A program made the translations under genes and the position numbers. A stretch of DNA of 64,000 bases from Notamacropus eugenii (Eukaryota > Chordata > Mammalia > Diprotodontia > Macropodidae). This document shows positions 1 to 11,150 of this stretch, one piece after another; the first letter of the stretch is position 1, and the number at the start of each line of letters is the position of its first letter. The notes beneath the pieces were generated by a model. That model was not told the DNA's origin. It did no database searches and was given only the letters and a program-made list of their open reading frames with translations. The stretch is taken from positions 64,557,651 through 64,621,650 of the forward strand of contig NC_092879.1 of the NCBI RefSeq assembly GCF_028372415.1, read 5' to 3'.

Positions 1-164
1 AGTTCTCAATTGGGGATTCACTAAAAGAACACATTTTCCCTCTCTAGATCCTTCTTGCTGTCACCTACCATCTCCTCTCTCAAGGAGTTCAGTACGGGGC
101 CTATCGTGTCTCTACCCTAATTTGTCCTTCTCCTGGGATACTGCCATGTTCAGGTCTCTCTAAC

Positions 165-285
165 TCTACTCTACCATGTCCACTCACAGAGAGAAGGGAC
201 TGTTTTTGTTTTTACTTTTTTGACCTTGTACTTTCAGCATCTGGCATATAATAGGTTCTTAATAAATGCTAACTCAATGAACAAT
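165..285 (+). repeat. L2 LINE, 3' terminal fragment
   Basis: Reads as the L2 3' end: 'agagaagggactg', then 'ctggcatataataggttc' and 'ttaataaatgctaactcaatga'. This is the usual 'gggcagggactg ... cctggcacatagtagg ... ataaatg' ending. Strongly diverged. Confidence 0.75.
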
Positions 286-1094
286 TGAGTCACATCTTAA
301 ACTTTACAGTAACTGAAAATTTTTCCATCCCTTTGATCTTGGATTCTGAAATTTCCCTCTCTGATCTCTGATCTAATAAGAACTATTATTCGTCAAGTTA
401 ATCTTCACCCTTATCCCATCCTCCACCTTTCTTTGTACTCAGAGTCCACTCACTCCAATTTCTGGCCTTCCTCATTTGTGGTTTTGACACTAGTTTGCCA
501 TTTCAGCAGTGGACTGTACTCAAGTCCCTCCTTTTCCCCGTTCCCTCCTGCTAGTCCTCACGCCTTGCCTCGCTTCCACCATGCATCCTCTTTGATCTGT
601 CCTTAAACTACTGGCTACTGCTGAAGTCGCACACTGGTGCCAAGTAAATCCATTACAAATGACCAATACCCTAACATTATCACCAGTTTTGTCCTTCCTT
701 CACTGCCCCTCTATCAAACTGCTATGGATGTTATTGTTCCAAGCCTTCTTCCCTCTTTGTGAGCCACCTGACAGCCCACCAGTGACAGCTCTCAGCTGAT
801 GACCTCCCTGCATGACTGAAAATATAGAGAGCACCCATCCTAAGCCCCCTCGTTTCTCCTTGAGAGCAGAGAATTGTGGGGCTTTGTCCTGATGATCCTG
901 GCTACAATCAACAATATTCTTCCTAATCCCAGAAAACATAATAGTAAATGAATTCAGTTCTTATGCGACCCTTGATATTATGTTTTAGAAAAATCCGACA
1001 ATAACAAAATCTCTGGGGAAAGACCACAGGATTTGCCAGCAGTTCATATCCTAGGGAACTAATACTACTTGGCCTCTGCAATCCACTTCAGGAT
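286..1094. other. Unassigned single-copy sequence
   Basis: No repeat family, ORF of note or RNA gene was recognised. The left part is pyrimidine-biased and could be eroded L2 body, but I cannot align it with any confidence. Confidence 0.4.
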
Positions 1095-1139
1095 ATGATG
1101 AGCTTACCTGCCTGTTTGGCCTGCGGATGGAGAGAAGTA

Positions 1140-1594
1140 GCACTCTCTTTGTCTGTGTCTCTTTCTCACCTCTGTCTCGTCTGTTCTCTCTGTCTCTGTC
1201 TCACCTCTCTCTTTCTCTCTCTGTGTCTCTCTCACATCTGTGTGTGCCTCTGTCTTTCTTCTCTCTCTCTCTCTCTCTGTCTCTCTGTGCATCTCTCCTC
1301 TCTCTCTCCTCTCTGTCTCTTTCTCTGTCTGGGACTCCATCTATCTTTCTGTCTCTCTTTGTCTCTATCTCTCCTCTCTCACCTTTCTCTTTCTCTCTCT
1401 GTTTCTCCTCTCTCTGTGTCTCTTGTCTGTCTTTCTCTGTCTCTCCTCTCTCTGTCTCTGTCCCTCTCTTTTTTGTCTCTGTCTCTTTCTCTATCTCTGT
1501 ATCTCCTCTCTGTCTCTATCTCTCTTTCTCTTTGTCTCTCTGTCTCTTTTCTCCTCTCTGTCTTTCTCTTTCCCTCTGTCTCTTTGTCTCTGTT

Positions 1595-1653
<59 letters not shown>

Positions 1654-2633
1654 CTCTCTCTCTCTCTCTCTNNNNNNNNNNNNNNNNNNNNNNNNNNNNN
1701 NNNNNNNNNNNNNNNNNNNNNNNNNNNNNNNNNNNNNNNNNNNNNNNNNNNNNNNNNNNNNNNNNNNNNNNNNNNNNNNNNNNNNNNNNNNNNNNNNNNN
1801 NNNNNNNNNNNNNNNNNNNNNNNNNNNNNNNNNNNNNNNNNNNNNNNNNNNNNNNNNNNNNNNNNNNNNNNNNNNNNNNNNNNNNNNNNNNNNNNNNNNN
1901 NNNNNNNNNNNNNNNNNNNNNNNNNNNNNNNNNNNNNNNNNNNNNNNNNNNNNNNNNNNNNNNNNNNNNNNNNNNNNNNNNNNNNNNNNNNNNNNNNNNN
2001 NNNNNNNNNNNNNNNNNNNNNNNNNNNNNNNNNNNNNNNNNNNNNNNNNNNNNNNNNNNNNNNNNNNNNNNNNNNNNNNNNNNNNNNNNNNNNNNNNNNN
2101 NNNNNNNNNNNNNNNNNNNNNNNNNNNNNNTCTCCTCTCTCTGTCTCTGTCTTTCTCTTTGTCTCTCTGTCTCTTCTCTCCTCTCTGTCTCTTTCTCTTT
2201 CCCTCTGTCTCTCTATCTCTGTTTCTTCTCTCTTTCTCTGTTTCTCTCTCCCCTCTCTCTGTCTCACCTCTATCATTCACTCTTTCTTCTCTCTCTGTCC
2301 CTCCTCTCTCTGTCTCTGTCACTCTGTCTTTCATCTCTCTCTGTCTTTCTGTCTCTTCTCTGCCTCTCCTCTCTATCTCTGCCACTCTTTCTCTCCTCTG
2401 TCTCTGTCTCTCTCTTTCTCTCTGTCTCTCTCTTCTCTCTCTTTTTCTTTGTCTCTGTCTCTTTCTGTCTCTGTCTCTCCTCTCTGTCCCTCTCTGTCTT
2501 TCTCTCTGCATGTCTCTCTCTCTGCCTCTCTGTGTCTCTGTCTCTCTCCTCTCTGTTTCTTTCTCTTCTCCTCTTTCTTTCTTTCTATCTCCCTGTCTGT
2601 GTCACTCTCTCTGTCTCTCTTTCCCACCTCTAT

Positions 2634-2710
<77 letters not shown>

Positions 2711-3160
2711 CCTCCCTCTCCCTCTCCCTCCCTCCCTCTCCCTCTCCCTCCCTCCATGTTTGTCTATCTGTCTGTCTCTCCTCTTCCTCTCTCTCTACTC
2801 TCTCTGTCTCTGTGTGTCTCTTTCTGTATCTCTGTGTCTGTCTCTCCTCTCTCTATCTCACCTTTGTCTCTCTCTGTGTGTATCTGTCTGTCTCTGTGTC
2901 TCTGTGTCTCTCTCTCACACCTCTGTCTCCATGTGTATCTGTCTGTCTCTCCTCTCTCTCTCTCTCCCCTCTCTCTCTCCACTCTCTGTCTCTCTCTCTC
3001 CCTGTCTCTCTGTGTGTTTCTGTCTCTCTTTCTCTCTCTGTCTCTGCTCTCTTTCTGTTTCTGTCTCTTCTCTCTCTGTGTCACTCTTTCTGTTTCTCCT
3101 CTTTATCTCTCTCTCTGTCTCTCCTCTCTCTCTGTCTTGCTGTCTCTCCCCTCCCCACCA
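1140..3160. repeat. Giant CT-rich (TCTCTG/TCTC)n simple repeat
   Basis: About 2 kb in which the + strand is almost purely C and T with scattered G, built from TCTC, TCTG, CCTC and TTTC words. It includes a pure (CT)n run at about 2638-2697 and a (CCCT/CCTCC)n block at about 2709-2755. The minus strand is a homopurine tract that could form triplex DNA. Open frames through it encode only Ser/Leu-rich or Arg/Glu-rich low-complexity sequence and are not genes. Confidence 0.97.
1672..2130. other. Assembly gap (459 N)
   Basis: An unbroken run of N inside the CT-rich tract. The repeat probably could not be assembled, so the true length of the tract is unknown. Confidence 1.
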
Positions 3161-3620
3161 CTGAAAGGAAAGGACTGAGCAGTGGTCCAAACTAGGCTAT
3201 AGCTATAGGCCTCCCTGCAAAAGCAAAAGCAGCTGAAACTGTGGAATGAGAGGGAGAGTTGTACCTGTCATATTAACTGCAAAATGTCCTGAATTCCTAT
3301 GATGAAACAAAGGAACTAACCACACCAAAATGAAAGCTTGCTAGGAGAGAACAATGAGATGTCCCAGATCTAGTCTGAATCCAACTAGTGCAGATAATCA
3401 CCAGAAGTGGTCTCACATATTCCAATGTGCACTATTCAAAGTTAACATTGTGTAAAATGTTGTCATTGGTCCCAGCCCAATGGAAATATACAGTGAGAAT
3501 CTGAATAATGCAATCACTTTATGGAATTCATTATTCACATTAATCTGATGCTAGCTATCATCATTTCAGTCAGGCTACAAGGAGGATGAGGATACACATT
3601 TAGTAAATGCCTCCTTTATG
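3161..3620. other. Unassigned single-copy sequence
   Basis: Ordinary-composition sequence after the CT tract. No coding, RNA or repeat signal was recognised. Confidence 0.4.
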
Positions 3621-3621
3621 C

Positions 3622-3815
3622 AGAGACACAGTGTGTTATAAGAAATAGAGAGCCATCCTTGGAGTCGGAAAGACCTGTGACACAAACTGACAGTGTGTCC
3701 TTAAACAAGTCAATTAGCCTCTAAGTGCCCCCAGACAATGCGAATGCTCCAAGTTTCAGGTGAGATGATGATCTTCATCTGGAGTGAAAACTTTCACACG
3801 AATTTCATCATTGAT
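3622..3815 (+). repeat. CORE-SINE (MIR-like, 'ggcaactct' tail type)
   Basis: The head reads 'ccttggagtcggaaagacct' (tRNA-derived B-box region), followed by 'cttaaacaagtcaattagcc' (CORE). The tail 'ccccagacaatgcgaatgct' matches a marsupial SINE tail that does not resemble those of the MIR, THER1 or MAR1 copies. Confidence 0.65.
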
Positions 3816-4061
3816 GACAACTGATTAATAAACAAACAAAAGCACTGATGCAATGGATGAAGGAGGGTTGGGGAAATGCAAAGATGAGAAAGGACAGTGG
3901 AAGGTGGCCACTACTCTCACAGAACTCACGGCCTAAGAGAAGACGATGACACTTTGGAGAAGCGAACACTGATAAAGAGAAGACAAGGGGACATAGTCTT
4001 GTCTTCAAGTATTCAAAAGTCAGTGATGTGAAAGAAGAACTCAATTTGACTTCATTAGATA

Positions 4062-4190
4062 ATAGATTTAGAGCTATCAGGTTCCTCAAAGGTAATCTAG
4101 TTCAATTTTCTCATTTTACAAATGAGGAAACTGAGGTAGAGAGAAAGGGAGTGACTTGTACAAGGTCTCATAGTGTCATATTCAACATTT
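4062..4190 (-). repeat. CORE-SINE (THER1/MIR), partial
   Basis: Reverse-strand CORE: 'ttacaaatgaggaaactgag', then 'gtgacttgtacaaggtctca'. It is preceded by the reversed tail 'agatttagagctatcagg'. Confidence 0.8.
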
Positions 4191-4274
4191 AACCTTCTCC
4201 CCTTCCTACCCTTCTCTTACACTTGAATATTTTCACATCTAATTTCTTTTGGGTAGAGTGAAATTACTTAACCT

Positions 4275-4378
4275 AAGAAAGCTATGTGACCTTGTATGAG
4301 TCACTTAACTTCTCTGTGTTTCAGTTTCAGGGGATAATATTGTCTTTCTGCTAGGTAGATCAAATGTGAAGTATTTTT
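4275..4378 (+). repeat. MIR CORE-SINE fragment
   Basis: Reads 'gctatgtgaccttgtatgag', then 'tcacttaacttctctgtgtt' and 'tcagtttcaggggataata', the forward CORE domain. It runs directly into the TAC microsatellite, which probably grew from the MIR tail. Confidence 0.75.
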
Positions 4379-4386
4379 CTTACTAT

Positions 4387-4445
<59 letters not shown>

Positions 4446-4524
4446 TTACTACTACTGTTACTATTACTGCTACTACTGCTACTGCTACTGCTATTGTTAC
4501 TGCTACCACTACTACCACCACCAC
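4379..4524 (+). repeat. (TAC/CTA)n microsatellite
   Basis: About 145 bp of trinucleotide repeat, nearly pure at the left and degenerating to GCT, GTT and ACC variants at the right. The antisense frame reads as poly-Ser/Asn and has no coding meaning. Confidence 0.97.
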
Positions 4525-4654
4525 ATATTATGCTGATTTGAGGCTTTTGGTAAAGGTTGACTTGTTTAAGAAAAATGAGATGATTCATACAACCACAGGA
4601 TTTTAGAAGTGGAAGAGACCATAAGTATTACCTAAGTCTAAAGTCTGGATTTTG

Positions 4655-4804
4655 CAAGGGAAAGCTTAAATGCTACTTCTTTGTGAACACACATCACCCC
4701 CACGAGTATATAAACTTCTGGAGAGCAACGGCCATCTCACTTCTGAATTTGCATCCTCAGTGCCTAGCACAAAGTCATACTTAATAAATACCCATTGATT
4801 GATA
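4655..4804 (+). repeat. L2 LINE, 3' end
   Basis: The C-terminal codon area 'cttaaatgctacttctttg' is followed by 'tggagagcaacggccatctc', 'cctcagtgcctagcacaaag' and 'ttaataaatacccattgatt'. This is the typical L2 3' end. Confidence 0.85.
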
Positions 4805-5214
4805 TAAGCCTAGCCTCTTAATTCTTAGGCTAATGCTTTTTCTCCTCCAGTTGGCCTTTTTGCTAATTGCTAAAATCTGTTAACAAACAAGAAATGTGTC
4901 TTGTACCATATAACAAACAAGGGACAAAGCTGGATTCCAGATTGGGTCTGGAGGAGGGTGAGCAGGCTGGCAGGCACTTGGGAGCTGAGCTCAAAGGGGG
5001 CAGCTGCTGTGGCCTCCTGTAACCCTTGCTATGGCAGAATGTTGAGACAAGGGAGGCCCTCGGGTGCAGAAACCAAGCTGGCACCAGGCCTGTTCTGCTA
5101 GTGTCGAAACCTCCCCAGTTTTGACACAGACACTGTGTAACTCCACTTGTATCTTGACTGTGTGGTTGCCAAGCATGTCTTTAGAATGGCATCCCTACTG
5201 GGGCAGGCAAATGC
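4805..5214. other. Unassigned single-copy sequence
   Basis: Moderately GC-rich (about 4920-5100) with no recognised repeat. Short ORFs on both strands show no known motif. Confidence 0.4.
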
Positions 5215-5520
5215 AGTTAGTAGCACACTGGGCTATTCCCAATGCCTGGGATGCTCTCTATTCCTGTATATGTATACATGAGTACACATTCGCACATGTG
5301 TGTATACATGCAGTGCTTGGTACATACATATGTGTACAGATATAATATCTTGTGTGCTCATATATACACATATAAACACACAGATGCACTGTGTATACCC
5401 ATCTGTGATATTGTTCAAGTTCTTTGAGGGCAAGGGATATATTTTGCCTTTCTTCGTGTCCCCAGGGCTTAGCACAGTGCTTGGCACGTAGTAGACCCTT
5501 CAGTGTTTACTGGCAGACTG
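5215..5520 (+). repeat. L2 LINE 3' end with an expanded TG/TA stretch
   Basis: Begins at 'ccaatgcctgggatgctctc' and ends with 'tttgagggcaagggatatat' and 'gcttagcacagtgcttggca'. The 'tatatgtacata' part of the L2 3'UTR has grown into a degenerate TG/TA repeat at about 5265-5395. Confidence 0.8.
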
Positions 5521-5600
5521 GGTAGTATTCACAGAGGGCCAAGAATTTTCTAAAAAATGGAACTACCCAAAAGTTTCACAGGCTTCCATGGGGTTAGTCA

Positions 5601-5672
5601 GGTACACACACAAACACACACACACACACATATGTACATATACAGATAAGCACATACATGTGCATGTATCCA
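5601..5672. repeat. Degenerate CA/TA simple repeat
   Basis: Alternating purine-pyrimidine run with a (CA)n core, then 'atatgtacatatac' and 'tgtgcatg' words. Confidence 0.9.
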
Positions 5673-5750
5673 TACCTTACTGGAGGTTTTCTGGCAAAAT
5701 GTGGCCTACTTGTTGTAATGTTATTAAAATTATCATTAATATTAATAACT

Positions 5751-5973
5751 GTTGTTGTTTAGTTGTTTTTCAGACGTGTCCAACTTTCTGTGACCCTATT
5801 TAGGGTTTCCTTGGCAGAGATACTAGCTTGCCATTTCCTTCTCCAGCTCATTTTACAGATGAGTAAACAGGGCCCAGGGGCATATAGCCAGGAAGTGTTT
5901 GTGGCTGGATTTGAACTCAGGTCCCGCTAACTTCAGACCTGGCACTCTATGCACTGTGACACCTATCTGCCCT
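5751..5973 (-). repeat. MAR1-type CORE-SINE with RTE-like tail
   Basis: Reading the reverse strand: tRNA-like head near 5973 ('gggcagataggtgtcacagt'), B box, CORE, then the tail 'ggagaaggaaatggcaagc'. The tail ends near 5751 in 'gttgttgtttagttg'-type sequence. The 'ccatttccttctcc' tail block resembles the BovB/RTE LINE 3' end. Confidence 0.92.
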
Positions 5974-5989
5974 AACCTTAGCTAATTAA

Positions 5990-6175
5990 TAATTATTGCT
6001 ATTAATATTGAAAATTCATAATATTAAGTGACATACATTTAGCACTTTGAGTTCTGTAAAGTATTTTATATGTGCTATCATTTAGGCTTCAGAACAACCT
6101 GAGAGATTATTAGTACAGGAATTATTGCAGTTTTATAGGTTGGGAAACTGGAGCTCATAGACATTAAGCAGTTTA
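5990..6175 (-). repeat. MIR CORE-SINE with L2-like tail
   Basis: The reversed MIR tail ('agcactttgagttctgtaaa' and 'tatgtgctatcatttaggct') is followed by the reversed CORE remnant 'gttgggaaactggagctcat'. Confidence 0.75.
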
Positions 6176-6184
6176 GTATGTTTA

Positions 6185-6268
6185 GTATGAAACACTTCTT
6201 TGTTCTAAATACTTTACCTTAATGTCTGGCATATAGGAGGCACTATATAATCACTTATCATTGCCCTG
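6185..6268 (+). repeat. MIR tail fragment
   Basis: Forward MIR 3' tail: 'aatgtctggcatataggagg' followed by 'cactatataatcacttatca'. It abuts a C-rich run and the CA repeat. Confidence 0.65.
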
Positions 6269-6285
6269 TTCCCCCCTCCCCCCAC

Positions 6286-6289
<4 letters not shown>

Positions 6290-6341
<52 letters not shown>
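6290..6341. repeat. (CA)n microsatellite, about 26 units
   Basis: Uninterrupted CA dinucleotides after a C-rich lead-in. Confidence 0.99.
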
Positions 6342-6344
<3 letters not shown>

Positions 6345-6401
6345 TTATCGTCATGCTGCTAAAAATGTTTGAAGTAGAATTTGAATCCAGATCTTCTTGA
6401 T

Positions 6402-6598
6402 CGGGGTGGGGAGCCCCTTGGGACCACATGTAACCCTCTAGGTCCTTGGGGGCGGTCCTTCCACTGAATCCAAACTTCACAGAGCAAATCCCCTTAATAA
6501 AAGGATTTGTTCTATAAAACTTGGACGCAGTCAAAGGGCCACTCCTGAGGACCTAGAGGGCTACATGTAGCCTTGAGGCTGCAGGTTCCCCACCCATG
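6402..6598. mobile_element. Palindromic hAT-like MITE, 197 bp
   Basis: The two halves are imperfect inverted copies of each other over about 90 bp. The left arm has 'ccctctaggtccttgg' and the right arm has its complement 'ctgaggacctagaggg'. 'ggggtgggg' at the left faces 'ccccaccc' at the right, and 'agcaaatccc' faces 'ggatttgttc' near the centre. The ends resemble the 'caggggt' termini of hAT/Charlie elements. The flanking octamers ttcttgat (6394-6401) and ctcttgac (6599-6606) agree at 6 of 8 positions, as expected for an eroded 8-bp hAT target duplication. It sits inside a reverse MIR whose remains lie at about 6355-6401. It is non-coding, so it could only have moved with transposase supplied in trans. 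Confidence 0.8.
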
Positions 6599-6606
6599 CT
6601 CTTGAC

Positions 6607-7004
6607 TTTTCATCAGTCACTCTTGGAGGTTATAGGGAGGCTTCTTGTTTGGGTCTAGGTTGGAATTGGGGGTCTCCCACCTCAGTTGTGATTCTGGCAA
6701 CGGCCTGCCACATACAAATGCAAAGTGAGATATAATCGGAGCAGAGAAGAGGGTCAAATTAAGCTCTTTTTATGGGCCAAGGAAAGAAAGCTTCTCCTAG
6801 CCATGGGGAAGGAGGGCATATGGAGAAGGTTGTATGTGAGGAAGCTCATCGGACAGAGAGTTGGAAGAGACCTGGAACTTCAATAGCCCACCTAGTGCCA
6901 AAAGAGCACTGTGTCCAATTTCTGAGAAATATGCTTGGGAAACCATAAACTTGCCTTCCTACATAGAAACTCTTTATGCTAGGTCAGAAAATGAAATTTC
7001 CTTC
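6607..7004. other. Unassigned single-copy sequence
   Basis: No repeat or coding signal was recognised. Confidence 0.4.
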
Positions 7005-7225
7005 CTTTTTGGCAGAGAGGAGGGACTGTAGGTATGGATTGTTACATACAGTGTCAGATTTAGTTGACCTATTTGGTTAGTTTTCTGAACTTTTTTAAAA
7101 ATTATTTATTATAAGGTATGGTCCTCTGAGGAGAGGGAGAAGAAATATATTGGAAATGAAGGTAATGGTTAATGTGTAAATCAAACCATCAACCAAAACT
7201 AAGCCTAAAATCAAATAAAAGGCTT
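7005..7225 (+). repeat. L1 LINE, 3'UTR fragment (older subfamily)
   Basis: 'gcagagaggagggactgtag', then 'cagtgtcagatttagttgac', 'ttggttagttttctgaactt' and a terminal A-rich 'aaatcaaataaaaggc'. It matches the 3'UTR pieces at 20.64-20.83 and 20.88-21.07 kb, which follow L1 ORF2 remnants. Confidence 0.7.
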
Positions 7226-7686
7226 CCCTCCAAAACTGAATCAGTAAGATGCACTATGATAGGTAGCCTTGGCAACAAGAACTTTTGCTCTCAGAAGGAG
7301 ACTCCTGCCCCACTCCACCCCATTCCAACTTCCTGGACATTGTGACATAGGCAGTAGGTGAAGTTGCATTGGCAACTAGAATTCGATTGTCCAGTATGTC
7401 TGTTGGGCTCGCCACTGGGCTTAACTTCTTGTGGGACATTCCAATCCTAATCCTGTTCAGGAGCTTTCTCAGTGAGTCAGGCTTGTGGGAGGTAAGAACT
7501 GTACTAGGGAGCTGGTGGGTGAGGAAGGACTGCTATGAGCTGAGGGGAAACTGGGGCCCTACTTGGAGTACTTGGGGGGGAAGGGAAGGGAATGGCTGAG
7601 GTAAAAAAGTCAGAATAGGGTCCCTAACCAAGTGAAACTGTGACTCAGTCTTATATGGGTGGGGGGGCAGGGCTGTACTTAGGAAT
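7226..7686. other. Unassigned single-copy sequence
   Basis: No recognised family. G-rich towards the right end. No coding evidence. Confidence 0.4.
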
Positions 7687-7803
7687 GGGCACAGCTAAGT
7701 GGTCTACAGTCAGGAGGATCAGAGTTTAAGGCACAATGGAGAAGGAAATGGCAAAAAAAAATCCCATGGGTCACTTAGAGTTGGTAACAACTAAACAACA
7801 TAC
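7687..7803 (+). repeat. MAR1-type SINE, internally deleted
   Basis: Head 'gcacagctaagtgg' and 'cagtcaggaggatcagagtt' are joined directly to the tail 'ggagaaggaaatggcaaa' and 'caactaaacaacat'. The CORE is missing. Confidence 0.8.
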
Positions 7804-7915
7804 TTAGGAATGCCTAGATTGTGTGTGTGGGGGGGAGTAACTGGGGGAGGAATAGTCAGAACTTAAACTGAAAAGGATTCCTAACCATACACCAATTACT
7901 TGACAGAAGCTGTAG

Positions 7916-8718
<803 letters not shown>

Positions 8719-8847
8719 TTGTATCTATATCTGTTTAGTATGATCATTCTAAATGTCTCATGCCCTTGAAATGTATTCAACACTAGAAGTCACCTGAGGA
8801 TGATACCAGTCTGTTTCCCAAGCACTTCTGCCAACTTGATGTCTATA

Positions 8848-9045
8848 AGATCTTGGCTTTGCAGCTAGAAAGGACATCAGATGTCATCAATCAGTACTAT
8901 AATTTCAAAGATGAGATGAAGAGGTCCACAGAAGTTTGAGCCCCTCCCCCCTCCCAAAAAAAACAGTATTAAGTGAAAAGAGCAAAGCTGCCAACCCAGA
9001 CTCCGCCTTGGTTCTAGACCCAGTGTGTTTCCCATCAAAGCATAG
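8848..9045 (-). repeat. CORE-SINE (THER1/MIR)
   Basis: The reversed tail 'gcagctagaaaggacatcag' is followed by the CORE remnant 'aaagatgagatgaagaggtc' and the reversed head 'cttggttctagacccagtgt'. Confidence 0.65.
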
Positions 9046-9696
9046 TTTGTATAACTTCTTCAAAAGTATGTTGATTTTCAAGGTTTTGCTGTCTGCAGAG
9101 AGCGCCCCCTAAGCTGCTTAATTTTTCCTTTTTGAATTCTTTGACTCATTTGCATAAATTCTAAACTGTTTAGATCTTGAAGACTCTGTATGCCTCCCAA
9201 AGCATTTCTGGGGACTGGGTTGAAATTGAATTAGAAACCTGGTAAACCTGTTTAACATGTTTGTCATCTTGTCATTGAGTCCTAGGCAACTGCCCCCTAG
9301 TCTGTGCCTGCAAACTTCATCTAGGCATGGGTGTTTTAACAAGTTTTAATGCCATGTATTTTCTGTTCATATGGTTTTCATAACACTCCTTGAGAAATGT
9401 TTTTCATTGTTTGCATTGATGAATACTCTGTGTAAGAGCATAGTAAAGAGTGACAAATAACAGCTGAGTGACCAGATGTGTTTAAATGGCACCCACAGCA
9501 ATACATTTTCAAATGGTACCTTAAAAGGACTTTGATCTTTTCTTTCGAAAAAAAATACTGTTTTACGGAATTATTTAACTATAGAATTTCTAAGCAGGGA
9601 TTTTTATGCAGGGTTGTTTTTCAAGCTGGTTGTATAATAAACATTTATACTTTTCTGTGGTAAACCTATAACCAAACCATTTAGCATATAGGAATT
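9046..9696. other. Unassigned AT-rich single-copy sequence
   Basis: No repeat was recognised. An AATAAA at about 9636 and T-rich composition look a little like a 3'UTR, but there is no coding sequence next to it. Confidence 0.4.
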
Positions 9697-9830
9697 AGCT
9701 AGGAACTGGGAATTCAAAATTCAATGACAAAATAAGAAGCTCCAGCCATGAAGAAGCTTACATTCTACTGGGGAATGCATCATGCATAAACAGATGTGTA
9801 TGAACACATACACACACAGGTATGTACATG
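9697..9830 (-). repeat. L2 LINE 3' end
   Basis: Reversed L2 end: 'gctaggaactgggaattcaa', 'agaagcttacattctactgg' and 'ggaatgcatcatgcataaac'. Confidence 0.75.
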
Positions 9831-9904
9831 TAGATCTTGGCTTGTATGTGTACATACACACGTGTGTGTTTGTATGTATGCATACATGTGTGTGTGCAGA
9901 CACA
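9831..9904. repeat. Degenerate TG/CA/TATG simple repeat
   Basis: Alternating 'tgtatgtgtacatacacacg' type sequence between two reverse L2 ends. Confidence 0.85.
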
Positions 9905-10045
9905 GAGTTTTTGCTCTGTTAGGCATAGAAAATACAAGGATAAAGTGAAGACAAGTTTGTTCCTTGGAGAAGCTTACATTATCTCACGGAATGCAATGCA
10001 TATAAATCCATTGAATACAGCTGTATGTGCAAACATATATACATG
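9905..10045 (-). repeat. L2 LINE 3' end, second reverse copy
   Basis: 'aggcatagaaaatacaagga', then 'ggagaagcttacattatctc' and 'gtgcaaacatatatacatg' parallel the copy at 9697-9830. The pair is either two insertions or a local duplication. Confidence 0.7.
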
Positions 10046-10099
10046 TATGTGTGTTGTGTATGTGCAAGCATAAATGCATGTGTGCATTGTGTATACATG

Positions 10100-10180
10100 A
10101 TTAAATGAGATAATATCTATAAAGTATTTACCACAGTGCTTGGTGCATAGTAATACTTAATAAATGTTTATTTCCTTCTT
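10100..10180 (+). repeat. MIR tail fragment
   Basis: 'attaaatgagataatatcta', then 'taaagtatttaccacagtgc' and 'ttaataaatgtttatttcc', which is the L2-like MIR tail. Confidence 0.8.
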
Positions 10181-10196
10181 CCCCTTCCATATATGT

Positions 10197-10198
<2 letters not shown>

Positions 10199-10232
<34 letters not shown>
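10199..10232. repeat. (CA)n microsatellite, about 17 units
   Basis: Pure CA run. Confidence 0.99.
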
Positions 10233-10235
<3 letters not shown>

Positions 10236-10977
10236 AATACACACAAGGAGTAATCTGTATAAGGAGTAAGAAAGAAGAGGGGAAAAGAAGGTCTCCCTCA
10301 AAGTGACATATAAGCTGATCTTCAAGGGAAGCCAGAAGCAATGGGGGCCAACACCTTGCCAGATCTGGATAGGGACATTGCAATAAACCCACCAGATTAA
10401 AAATCACAAAGTGGAAAACTTGGGGTAATTTATTCAGTGTGGTCCTGTCACCACCTTAACCCCCCCATACACCTTGGCTTAAAATGAAATTGTGGGAATT
10501 GGATGAAATAAATCCTTCATACAAATACAAGAGAAAAATAATAATTCCTACAAACCCTAGCAGTATCTTCAGAGTAAATGAAAGACATAGCAAGGGGAAG
10601 GAGGTGGCGTGGGGATCTGGACAATTAAAGGAAGAAAGAAGCAGCAGTTTGAGTAAGGGAGGGGATGGCATAGCTCAGCAGGGGTCACTGTGATGCTGTT
10701 AGGCTGCTGCCTTCCATATTCCTTCCCTAAGCAGAGCTCCTCAATAAGTCTGTGAACAGAATGCTAACAGTGATTTATCAGCCTCACAAGGAACCTTCCT
10801 TAACCATTGGGCTGAGTAAAGGTGGATATTCACTTAGCCAAGTGTGTTGGTGTTACAAAATTTTTCCTTAGGTAGGCCAAGCCCAAACCTGCCTCTCCGA
10901 GGCCTGCTGTAGCTCCTAGTTCCTTTCTCTAGAGACAAACAAAAAATAAAACAACCAAAAAAAAAACCCCACCTCCA
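10233..10977. other. Unassigned sequence
   Basis: No recognised family apart from the 51-bp direct repeat unit at 10885-10935. C-rich at 10458-10467 and A-rich at 10938-10975. Confidence 0.4.
10885..10935 (+). repeat. 51-bp direct repeat, copy 1
   Basis: Pairs with 11943-11993 at 46 of 51 positions by eye. The shared core is 'ggcctgctgtagctcctag'. Flanks on either side do not match. Confidence 0.85.
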
Positions 10978-11150
10978 CTAGATTTGGAGTCTGAAAGACC
11001 TCAGTTGCAACTCCAGTGCCTCTACTTGCCACATGGGTAACTCCACTACGCAATCCCTTTCTGGGCCTCAGTTTCCTTATAGGTGAAATAAATGGATTGG
11101 CCAGGATGACCTCTGAAGTTTATCTGAGCTTTTAATGTATTAGTCTATGA
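10978..11150 (+). repeat. CORE-SINE (THER1)
   Basis: Head 'gatttggagtctgaaagacc', CORE 'gggcctcagtttccttatag' and tail 'ggccaggatgacctctgaag'. The tail is of the CR1/L3-like type. Confidence 0.8.

Noticed and set aside
1095-3195. Three forward ORFs of 650-690 codons and several long reverse ORFs
   Set aside because: They arise from stop-free CT-rich simple repeat and bridge 459 unknown bases. The products are only Ser/Leu or Arg/Glu runs.
4379-4524. CRISPR-like regular array
   Set aside because: A trinucleotide microsatellite without spacers, in a mammalian genome.
4301-4588. Reverse ORF with a poly-serine stretch
   Set aside because: Product of the TAC microsatellite read in reverse; no other coding feature.
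9046-9696. 3'UTR or terminal exon with AATAAA near 9636
   Set aside because: No coding sequence or splice acceptor nearby. Isolated AATAAA is common in AT-rich DNA.
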